Shown here in pieces: positions 9,301-16,393 of a DNA stretch of 64,000 bases. The DNA comes from Crenobacter oryzisoli. Lineage in GTDB: Bacteria; Pseudomonadota; Gammaproteobacteria; Burkholderiales; Chromobacteriaceae. Location: contig NZ_JAUEDK010000013.1 in NCBI RefSeq assembly GCF_030385785.1, positions 1 to 64,000 of the forward strand, given 5' to 3'. The position numbers and the translations under genes are program-made. The stretch's first letter is position 1. Each line of letters starts with the position of its first letter. The notes beneath the pieces are model-generated. The model was given only the letters and a program-made list of their open reading frames with translations. It was not told the DNA's origin and ran no database searches.

Positions 9301-11084
9301 CATGGATCGAGCAGGAGGCCGTGAGGTGGGGGGTACCATCCGACGCGGCGCCGTCGAGGTGGGGGAGGCTTGCCGATGTGTCTGAGGCGCGTCCGACGGT
9401 CAGGACCACGATCGTGCGCAACCGGCTGACTCGCCTGCTCGGCGTGGCGCTGGTTGGCCTGGCTGTAAGCCTACTCTGGGTGGTGCTGGACACGGCCGCG
9501 CAGATCGTGTCTGACCGCGCGATGGTGCCGCTGGCGTGGTCGATGATAGGCCTTGTGCCCTTGCTGCCAGTGTTGCAAGGCGTCGCGGTCAGTCTGTTGA
9601 AGAGCCCGCGGGGGCAGGGTGCCGCATTGAAGAACGGCCTCGTGGTGCATATCTTCCTGGGTGCGCTCGCCTTCGTTCTCTTGTTCGTGCTGCTGTTCTA
9701 CCTGGACACGCTCGTGTACTTTGTGTTTCGCCTCGATGCCTCGGTCAGTCATTGGTGCGTGGTGACGGCGCTGCTCGTATCGGCCGTCGTGGGACGTATG
9801 CTCGTCTTTCTCAACCTATCGTCGTTGCAGCAAGCGTACTCTCAGAAGCTCGTGCGAACCTTCCTCGGTGCCTCAAACGACGCGCGGGTACATCCGGCCG
9901 GCACTGACTCACCTGTGCCAGTGAACGTCAGTGAACTGGAGGATGACATCGAGTTTGACGCCTATCATCCCGAACGCGCGGGCGGGCCGTTGCATCTGGT
10001 CGGCACTTGCGTCAACAACACCGTCGATCCGCTCTCGGGCAACCAGTTACGTGACGACAATGGTATGCCTATGTGCGTGGGGCCCGCTGGTATCAGTGTC
10101 GGAAGACGCTTTCATGCGCTTTGGGGTGAGCGCAATGACGGCATACCCGCGCATGTTGTACCCGTCTCGGCCGTGCGGGTGGACCCCGATCCGCACGAGT
10201 TCCATGTTCTCGCACGCTCCGACACTAAGCCAGTTATGGTTGAACGTTTGCATCTCGGCCAGTGGATGGCGATATCGGGCGCGTCGCTCACGACCGGCAC
10301 CGGGCGCAGCACGCGGCTTGCGCAATCGATGCTGCTAGGCCTGTTCAATATCCGCATCGGTTATTGGTGGAACAGCGGCATCGCCGCCGGACGCCGGCCG
10401 GGGCGCTATCCGTCGAGTCTCTGGCGCCGCTTGAAGTCATTGCCGTCGACCCTCTTCACCCTGCAGGCGAGCCTGCTGAACGAATGGCGGGCGTACTTCG
10501 CGGGCCCCGCCGCGCGGCTGTGGTATCTAAGCGATGGCGGGCACTTCGACAACTCGGGACTCTATGAGCTGATTCGCCGCCGCCTACCCATCATGATCGC
10601 CGTCGACGCAACGGCCGACCCAGACTACACATTCGGCTCATTGGCAGTGCTCACTCGTCAGGTGCGTCTCGATTTCTGTGCGACGCTGACCTGGCTCGAT
10701 CCAACCGAGGTGCACGCCCTCGCTAAGCGCGATGACTCGGGTGGGAACGAGGGTGGCAAACTGGAGGCGCCGGCACCTCTGCCGCGCTGTCTCAGGGCAC
10801 ACCTGAATCCGGAAGCAATCGGCGCATTCGATGACCTTCGGCGCGATGGCCCTCGCGGCGCGGCGCTGGCACGCATCACCTACGCAGATGAACCGGGGAG
10901 GACGAGCTGGTTGCTGCTGGTCAAGCCTTGTCTCTTGGCCGAGCTTCCAGTCGACGTTCGGAACTACGCCGCCAATCACTGCACGTTTCCCAACCAGTCC
11001 ACGCTGGACCAGTTCTTTGACGATGACCAGTGGGAAGCCTATCGCATGCTCGGGCAGTTGGCGGGCGAGAATGTCCTTTGCTGA
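6363..11084 (+). CDS. GMC oxidoreductase fused to membrane patatin-like phospholipase
   Basis: This is a two-enzyme fusion of about 1573 residues. Residues 1-730 are a GMC flavoprotein: FAD-binding VIVGSGAGGGPLAARLA near the start, GGCTAHHAMIIIRPNDADWD, the active-site region HHACGTCRIG, and the C-terminal FPRIPGYFIVTPTFMIGEKA signature. From about residue 754 a patatin domain begins, with the oxyanion loop LALSGGGIRSA, nucleophile Ser792 in SSVSGGGYAAS and Asp1391 in SDGGHFDNSGL. Between the two patatin motifs lie several hydrophobic spans (roughly residues 860-1140). I prefer the ATG at 6363 because GGGAG lies 5 bases upstream; a longer in-frame start at 6336 exists. The gene directly follows the dihaem cytochrome. 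The likely role is release and oxidation of a lipid-derived substrate; that combination is inference. Confidence 0.85.
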   Translation: MNRDELLKLAESPDDTPFDYVIVGSGAGGGPLAARLALGGCRVLLVEAGGDPATAVTSGPPQPMTAAESGNAASQMRQVYAVPAFHAPATEDSETSWEFSVRHYSSTERQQRDTKYNACKDPSINGGRGQGGIQYPRAAAIGGCTAHHAMIIIRPNDADWDWIAEYTDDASWRSENMQGYFAKIENCLYYSVYSRFAGPLFRAVQWTARLLNPRSQLDPGGHGFNGWQKTSFIDPLVIASIVRGDRTLLSVLADVVFSALAKRQERSMIGRAIARLQILQFLDPNVRSPEIPSRDHLSLISIGTDGKRRYGLRDHLKDVEERFPDRLVILSSAHATRVLFEHGNDAPRAVGVEILIGTHLYRASSKGHDPNGTPASKQVFARREIIVCGGAFNTPQLLMLSGIGDKTHLEGLGIKGPLDRNSHEIAPIVHLPGVGMNLQDRYEVSVISEAKQAFSTLDGARFRPGDPDDPVLKQWLRDESGLYSTNGGAIAMMLSSKANAAIRSEPDLFVFGVPAAFRGYYWGWSTQLLSRTMGATTESRNLWSWVILKAYTSNNYGTVRLRSADPLEPPQIDFHSFDDIPAGAQECSNDLDALHEAVEAIRKINKYVTAFENELQPGPERLSDSDDLRKWIKDEAWGHHACGTCRIGSVPWCADTGKLQDAYAVLDSSFRVHGVHNLRVVDTSVFPRIPGYFIVTPTFMIGEKAADLLLADSNNYPRELEAKEVEAIRVRRARAIPDWHDPEPDSRKLPGDTVGLALSGGGIRSATFCLGFIQALAKCDILRRVDIVSSVSGGGYAASFLGRLFTRLPDIVGDKAGRVEAILSNPASPEIGWLRSNAQYITGGGRRDVLFDIAVLLRNLASVHLWLGTLLFGVFGLIRWGALSEPCLSQLPIPCGAQPPVLFGVTLSVWWWLPGAVLAIGVLPPAIGYWLTLRDTLSKNWRAWLPLVLWLVMLGCAIYGLSLPAIVGWSIAAIGVLLLAWIEQEAVRWGVPSDAAPSRWGRLADVSEARPTVRTTIVRNRLTRLLGVALVGLAVSLLWVVLDTAAQIVSDRAMVPLAWSMIGLVPLLPVLQGVAVSLLKSPRGQGAALKNGLVVHIFLGALAFVLLFVLLFYLDTLVYFVFRLDASVSHWCVVTALLVSAVVGRMLVFLNLSSLQQAYSQKLVRTFLGASNDARVHPAGTDSPVPVNVSELEDDIEFDAYHPERAGGPLHLVGTCVNNTVDPLSGNQLRDDNGMPMCVGPAGISVGRRFHALWGERNDGIPAHVVPVSAVRVDPDPHEFHVLARSDTKPVMVERLHLGQWMAISGASLTTGTGRSTRLAQSMLLGLFNIRIGYWWNSGIAAGRRPGRYPSSLWRRLKSLPSTLFTLQASLLNEWRAYFAGPAARLWYLSDGGHFDNSGLYELIRRRLPIMIAVDATADPDYTFGSLAVLTRQVRLDFCATLTWLDPTEVHALAKRDDSGGNEGGKLEAPAPLPRCLRAHLNPEAIGAFDDLRRDGPRGAALARITYADEPGRTSWLLLVKPCLLAELPVDVRNYAANHCTFPNQSTLDQFFDDDQWEAYRMLGQLAGENVLC

Positions 11085-11103
11085 ATGGGGCTGCACCACG
11101 GAC

Positions 11104-11971
11104 GGTACTGTCAACTTGTTGGGTGCCGGCCGCAGAGAAGGCGGTGGGCGAGGATGGGCTAACTCACCCAGCAAGGCATCCCGGCATCATCGGAACGCAC
11201 GTCACCCTTTCCCAAGCCTCGAAGGCCTTGGCGCGCACAGATCGCTTCTGCTGCGCGTTCGAGTGGTACCGGCAGCACATGAACAGGTTGGCCACCTGGT
11301 CGTGAACCGAGGCAAATCGCTGCAGCTGACCCGCTGACTTGAAGCGGCGCATCACCTTCTCTCGCATGCGCGTTGGCTGGTGAAAATTCTCTGCCCGGTT
11401 GTTCAGTCCTTTGTGCTGGCGATGCTCGAAACTGAGGCCCAACTCGCGGTTGGCGGCGGCGTAGCTCTTGAGCTGGTCCGTCACCAACACGCGTGGCGCT
11501 CGGCCATGCTTTTTGAGCAGTTTGCGCATCAATCGTTTGGCCACCTGCTTATCGCGCCGGCGTTGCACCAGCACGTCGAGCACCGCGCCCTACTGGTCCA
11601 CCGCGCGCCATAGCCAGTGCTTCTTGCCATGGATTGTGACCAGCACCGCGTCGAGATGCCACTTGTCCCCTCGTGCCAGTGCGGTGTCCCGGATGCACTT
11701 GGCGAAGCCCAGGCCAAACTTCATCGCCCAGCGCCGTACCATTTCATAGGTCAGCTCAATGCCGCGTGCTGCCAGCAGTTCCTCCACCATGCGCAGGCTC
11801 AGAGGGAAGCGGTAGTACAGCCACACCGTGTAGCTGATCACTTCGGGAGGGAATCGGTAACCGGCATACGAGAAGGCGTCGATGGCAGGTGCGTTGTGAG
11901 GCCGGGCGGCTCGTTTCATGCCCGAGATTGTCCCCGTGTTTCCGACAACCGGCCAACAACGTGACAGTACC
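11104..11971 (-). mobile_element. IS6-family insertion sequence, 868 bp, complete ends
   Basis: The ends form an imperfect inverted repeat: GGTACTGTCAACTTGTTGG at 11104 and the complement of CCAACAACGTGACAGTACC ending at 11971. The transposase is on the minus strand. The flanking octamers (CCACGGAC and ACCAGGTT) do not match, so no target duplication remains. The element starts 20 bases after the stop of the GMC-patatin gene and interrupts an IS66-type orf on its other side. It has probably removed the original downstream sequence of the lipid operon. Confidence 0.85.
11164..11919 (-). pseudogene. IS6-family transposase interrupted by an amber codon
   Basis: Reading from ATG 11919, the protein starts MKRAARPHNAPAID and shows the family N-terminus (YAGYRFPPEVISY, YYRFPLSLRMVEELL, DKWHLDAVLVTI). 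In the WRAVDQHGAVLDV motif seen in sister copies, the His codon CAT is replaced by TAG (positions 11592-11590). After it the same frame continues without a shift to the normal stop at 11164, including the catalytic KSYAAANRELGL and NNRAEN segments. Without nonsense suppression the transposase is dead, although both ends are intact and could be mobilised in trans. Confidence 0.8.
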
Positions 11972-12106
11972 ACCAGGTTCAAACGAGGCTTCGACCAAGT
12001 GGCGCTTGAAGTCGAGCGGGAAATTGGGGCGCCGATGACGCTTGGGAGGGGTGGCTGAATCCAAGATAATGTCCATTAACCATGTGATGGACATCATTCT
12101 CATCAA
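11972..12106 (-). pseudogene. IS66-type orfA fragment
   Basis: The minus strand reads MDIILDSATPPKRHRRPNFP followed by LDFKRHLVEASFEPG, the typical N-terminus of the small IS66-family accessory protein (RRPN---EFKR--VEASL-PG). It is cut after the Gly codon by the end of the IS6 element at 11971. The rest of the IS66 element is not found in the window. Confidence 0.55.
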
Positions 12107-12129
12107 TTTATGGTGGGGTACCAGACGGT

Positions 12130-12470
12130 ATTGGTCGGGTGCTTACTGTTGGGACGGGACACCGCTTCGCAGATCGCCTCGGCATCGGCCGCATCGGTCT
12201 TGCCGCCTTTGACATAGGGCTTCACGAACTGCGGCGCCATCAATTTGACCTCATGTTGACCTCATGCCCCAAGGCGGCCAACTTGCGGGCCCAGAAGTGC
12301 GCGCTGCCACACGCTTCCATCCCGACCAGACAGGGCGGCAGGTTGGCAAAGAACGCCGCCAATGACGCACGAGCCACCTGCTTGCGTAGCACCACCTTGC
12401 CCTGCGCATCCATACCGTGGACCTGGAACACGTTCTTGGTCAGATCCAGCCCGATCGTTCTAATGTTCAT
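12130..12470 (-). pseudogene. IS110-family transposase N-terminal fragment, frameshifted by a short duplication
   Basis: From ATG 12470 the frame reads MNIRTIGLDLTKNVFQVHGM and then VGMEACGSAHFWARKLAALG, the RuvC-like DEDD N-terminus of IS110 transposases. At about 12240-12262 the octamer GAGGTCAA is repeated with CAT between the copies. This 11-base duplication puts the frame out, giving a premature TGA. Removing it restores KLMAPQFVKPYVKGGKTDAA and DAEAICEAV. The sequence stops matching around 12130. The gene is dead by both frameshift and truncation. Confidence 0.8.
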
Positions 12471-12584
12471 GGTGACGCTCCCTTTGGTCAGTGAGTTGGT
12501 TGCAAATTCACTGTGGCACCGCGATGCCGCTTCCGGAAGGGGGCGTCCATTTCATTAGCAGAGCCATTATTACACGAAAGTGAG

Positions 12585-12606
12585 CTTACTTTCTAAAAAG
12601 TTAGTA
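12585..12606. repeat. IS630-type terminal sequence, copy 2
   Basis: CTTACTTTCTAAAAAGTTAG followed by TA matches the IS630 end at 321-342 with few differences. No IS630 gene is adjacent, so it is a solo end or the footprint of an excised or eroded element. Confidence 0.45.
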
Positions 12607-13353
12607 ACAGCGCTGTTAGTAATGGTTAATTACCAAGCGCTGATTGGTAAGATTTCAAAGAATCTTGCCATGCCTCCTAATGATGAGTTGATGCCTTTCG
12701 TCACTATCTGGTGATCTTTCATCATAGTCTGACGTGTGACGTAATAAGTGTTTCTATAGTGCCATCAAGATAAATATGCCTATCGGCAAGATGGCCATGA
12801 TGGTCTGTCTAAGTAGATTTTTACACATACCTACATATTGAATTACTAAAGATCTCGGAGAACGGACGCTACACGGACTGGCAACTCACACTTCATCCTT
12901 ATCCAAGTCACGTCACCGTGGAACAAAGCAGCATGACTGGGGCAAGAATCAGGCACCTCCAAGCCGGCTATCGTTGTCGGCATTGTTGGAGCGATAAAAG
13001 GAGTGTAAGCGAACTCCCCTACATCTATCTATGAGTAGCGTACCTGAAAAATACGGGCAACGATCTATCTCATTGGCATGCCGCAAATATGCTACTGCGC
13101 TATAGCCGATTGACGGGATTGATTGCTCTGATTGCCCACCGGCACAATCCGGACGAGTATTGCCGCCGCAGACGATGCGCTCAAATTGAGTTCTCGCGAA
13201 GCCGAAAAATGCCAATGGTAGCGCACAAGTCGAGTGTTGGAAGCGTCAGTTACCACACAGGAGACGCACATGAGCTTGGCACGTTCGATCTCAATAGCCC
13301 ACGTTGAAGTCGTGAACACCCGTTGCCATGGCGAAAATCTTGGCAGGGTTTCC
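12607..13353. other. Intergenic, no gene supported
   Basis: About 750 bases, AT-rich on the left side. Several short open frames on both strands lack ribosome sites and recognisable protein features. The reading frame of the downstream patatin can be extended upstream to 13234, but the lipoprotein signal supports a start at 13354. This stretch probably contains that gene's promoter and leader; no clear -35/-10 pair was found. Confidence 0.4.
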
Positions 13354-15873
13354 ATGCGTCCTACCCTCCGCAAACTCTTAGTGACGATTGGCTGCGCCGT
13401 CTTACTCAACGCCTGCGCGACACAGCCAGCAACGTATCAGAGCAAAGCTCAAGATGCGCCGAAGTTTCCCTTAGATGCCTGCAAATCGCCTGACCAGCGA
13501 AATTGTGTTGCGACGCTGTTTACCGATGACGCGGCTATCGGGCGGCGCGAGCCGGATGCATTTCCCCCACACTACCTAGAACTTGCCGACCCTGCCCAAC
13601 GCTCGGTGGACTGCATAAATAAGGGTGAGACGTGCGAGAACCGTCTGAAAATCGTCGCCGACTACTTCAACCCCAAGAATCAGCGGCCGGAAGTTGGTGA
13701 TCTGGGCGTTGCTCTTGAAGGGGGCGGGAGCAAGGCAGCACCGTTTGCCTTAGGTACACTAGCTGGGCTGCAAGAATTAGACCTCTTGAGCAAACAGGTT
13801 CGGGCCATATCATCGATCTCTGGCGGATCCTATGCCGCTAGCTACTATTTTAATCGACTGTATGACCAGCAGAAAGAAGGCGCGGTTGACGCCGGCACCG
13901 CCGACGACTGGTTTCGTTCCTGCATCCCCGAATATTTCATTGGCAGCCGGAAGTTCGATGCCCTCCGCGAGCAGGCAATGCACCAGAACTGCTGGGAAAA
14001 GACTAACGACCCGGACCAACTACGAAGCCATGGCATCATCAAGCCCTACAACGAATTCGCGAAAGATTACGAATTTCTCGGCCATGTCTGGAAAAACCAT
14101 GACTTGTTGCGGGGGGATACCCCAGGCAACCTGCATACTAGTAACGGTCTCTATTTGCCCGAGTACGGCAATCTCACGTTGCTCAGCGCAGAAACCCTTG
14201 TGACGATCCCGTTTCAGTTCCTCGCGCGCACCGTATTCCGGTGGCCCCTGAATAGCGCGCCGTCGAAACTCGCCTACAAGCTGGGCCTGGAGCGGCAGTA
14301 TGGGTACACGCCGCACGACTGGAAGGTCGCTGGCGGCACAGATGTCGAGCATTTGTACAACACGCTCTCAGAGCGGCGTAAGACGCGCACGCTGAAGGAG
14401 TTCAAGGTTTTGGAGAATGCTGGTGCACCACTGTGGATTATCGGGACTACAGCACCCAGCCCCATAACGGGTGCACAGTGGCTATTGCCGTCACCGCGTG
14501 ATCCTCTCCGCCAGCAGTTCGAGCTGACGTGGGATGGCTATGGTTCGGGTACTTACGGCTACGCGCGTCAGTCACCGGAAGCGCAGTTTGATTTTCTGGG
14601 CCGCAATCCCGATGGCCTGTCTGTGCTGGACGCAGTGGTTGCCTCCGCCGCCTTCTTGGACGATGACCAAACGCAGATCAGTCGCCAGCCGTTCCGTTTG
14701 GCCGCCGGCGCAGGGCAGCACTTCCTGAACTTAACTTGGTTTACCGAGTTGCGTAACTTTAATGTTAGTGATGGAGATCGCCGGATTGCCAAACTGTTGC
14801 CTTGGCCTGCATACCTGTCGACGACGAACGGTCAACGACAAAGCCCCTACATTCACTTGCAAGACGGTGGCAATACCGAGAATACCGGCATTCTGCCGTT
14901 GTTACGGCGCGGCTACAAGACCATCGTCTATGCGCATGGCACCCAGGACGGCAAAGCGGAGTGGGCGGCAATCTGCCACCTCAAGAATCAGCTGGAACTC
15001 GACGGTGCGTATTTCATACGTAGCCCGGACTTGGAGTACATCGTGGCCAGGCATTCCGTTGCGCCCACCGCTGCCGGCGGTCGAGCCTTTGCATCGTATC
15101 TGGATGCCCTGTGCTCCAGCCAACTCGACGCCTCTGATCTGGCAGCCTTCGACGAGAACCCCATGCGCTCTGTTGATGAACGGATTCCAGCTGTGGCAAA
15201 ACTCTATTGCGGCCGCCTGGGCTACAACAACATTAAACCGCCATGTGCTGAGTTTACCGCCAAGTTCGGTGCGCCTACCGCCACCGAGGAGAAGAAAAAG
15301 CGTGTCATCCCGAAAGACCAGGACCTATTCTACCAATGGCCGGCAGGGACGCCGATAGTCTTCAAAGTGTACCGCGGTGACACATTGAAATACCGAGACT
15401 GTGACCCCGAAGAAAAGGATTTGCTCAGCACCATAATCGCTGTTGTGCCGGGCATTGCTTGGAGCGACGTGGCAACGCAACTGCTGCCGCGCAGCAATAT
15501 CAAGACGCCTGGGAGCTGGGATGAGTGGTGCTCGCAGGGAAAAACAAAGCGCAATGAATGGCAAATCGGCTATTGCTATGGCCCAGATGACAAACTTCTT
15601 GCTGCGCCCGGTGCTCATGTCGCTCCAACGACAGGTCTGCCTTGCATCGCATTGGCGCACGTGTTGGAGGACTGTCCTACCAGCAAAGATGGCCCGCGTC
15701 GGCCGCGATTTCCCCAAGACGACTTCGTCATGCAGACCTTGCATACCACCTATACGTCGTATGCTGCTTATTTCGACTTGGCGCGCCACCAAGTGCGCAG
15801 TGCTCTTGGAGCTCATTGGCCTAGTGACGCTGGTCCATTGCCGAACAAATGCTCACGCCAAGCGCGCCTCTGA
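13354..15873 (+). CDS. Patatin-like phospholipase, predicted lipoprotein
   Basis: From ATG 13354 (839 residues) the protein begins MRPTLRKLL, then a hydrophobic stretch and the lipobox LLNAC. The mature protein should therefore be lipid-anchored in the outer or inner membrane. The patatin dyad is visible: oxyanion loop ALEGGGSKAAPFALG, Ser156 in SSISGGSYAAS and Asp504 in LQDGGNTENTGILPLLRRG. Both motif blocks resemble those in the GMC-patatin fusion at 6363-11084, so the two are probably related, although this one has no flavin domain and no internal membrane spans. The region after residue 510 is unassigned. In context it could supply free fatty acids to the cyclooxygenase-like enzyme encoded 520 bases downstream; that coupling is inferred. 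Confidence 0.85.
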   Translation: MRPTLRKLLVTIGCAVLLNACATQPATYQSKAQDAPKFPLDACKSPDQRNCVATLFTDDAAIGRREPDAFPPHYLELADPAQRSVDCINKGETCENRLKIVADYFNPKNQRPEVGDLGVALEGGGSKAAPFALGTLAGLQELDLLSKQVRAISSISGGSYAASYYFNRLYDQQKEGAVDAGTADDWFRSCIPEYFIGSRKFDALREQAMHQNCWEKTNDPDQLRSHGIIKPYNEFAKDYEFLGHVWKNHDLLRGDTPGNLHTSNGLYLPEYGNLTLLSAETLVTIPFQFLARTVFRWPLNSAPSKLAYKLGLERQYGYTPHDWKVAGGTDVEHLYNTLSERRKTRTLKEFKVLENAGAPLWIIGTTAPSPITGAQWLLPSPRDPLRQQFELTWDGYGSGTYGYARQSPEAQFDFLGRNPDGLSVLDAVVASAAFLDDDQTQISRQPFRLAAGAGQHFLNLTWFTELRNFNVSDGDRRIAKLLPWPAYLSTTNGQRQSPYIHLQDGGNTENTGILPLLRRGYKTIVYAHGTQDGKAEWAAICHLKNQLELDGAYFIRSPDLEYIVARHSVAPTAAGGRAFASYLDALCSSQLDASDLAAFDENPMRSVDERIPAVAKLYCGRLGYNNIKPPCAEFTAKFGAPTATEEKKKRVIPKDQDLFYQWPAGTPIVFKVYRGDTLKYRDCDPEEKDLLSTIIAVVPGIAWSDVATQLLPRSNIKTPGSWDEWCSQGKTKRNEWQIGYCYGPDDKLLAAPGAHVAPTTGLPCIALAHVLEDCPTSKDGPRRPRFPQDDFVMQTLHTTYTSYAAYFDLARHQVRSALGAHWPSDAGPLPNKCSRQARL

Positions 15874-15925
15874 CGACGCCTGTTTGATGAATCACTGCTG
15901 AGCAGGCGACCTATCTCATTAGGGA

Positions 15926-16006
15926 TCACCATGGCTTAATGTAATGGACGCCAAGCAATGCGAATACATTCTTCGCCAGGTCGATATCGAGAGTGATAAT
16001 GGGCAT
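15926..16006 (-). pseudogene. Tiny IS110-family N-terminal remnant
   Basis: The minus strand from ATG 16006 reads MPIITLDIDLAKNVFALLGV and a few more codons before TGA. A GGAGGGG ribosome site lies just upstream. This matches the DEDD-type start of IS110 transposases (T-GIDLAKNVF--HGV) but differs from the copy at 12130-12470. Only 26 codons remain. Confidence 0.55.
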
Positions 16007-16126
16007 GGCCTTCCCCTCCTGTTAGCGATGATGAAGCGTGGAAACTTAATCATGGCGGTTGGTACTGCCAACGGCTTCCGTCGCAAGCCTCGGAACGGGG
16101 CAGTCCCTTGCATTCATTAAGCCTTT

Positions 16127-16221
16127 GGCACCTCGAAAAACTTCATTTTTCAAAATGAAACATAATAGAATCAGCCACTTACGAGGCGTTTTTGCTGAAA
16201 ACTAGGGTTTTTCGAGGTGCC
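16127..16221. mobile_element. MITE-like element, 95 bp, with 14-15 bp inverted repeats
   Basis: GGCACCTCGAAAAAC at the left end is matched by GTTTTTCGAGGTGCC at the right end, enclosing about 65 bases with no coding capacity. The same terminal motif (TTATTCGAGGTGCC) appears at 2947-2960 beside an IS5-like transposase remnant. The element is therefore plausibly a non-autonomous derivative moved by that IS type. It lies between the patatin and the cyclooxygenase-like gene. Confidence 0.6.
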
Positions 16222-16393
16222 CTGATGTTCTGTTCGGAAGCTCATGGGAAAGACGTCGGCCAGAAGCCCCACTCAAGCCGAAGGAAACTCGGGCATCCGA
16301 ATATACCCTCAGAACAGACCTTTGCATATTAACCACCATTGCACTATTCTAAATGAGTATTAGTAGATCAGTGTACTACAGTAAGGGGTGAGT

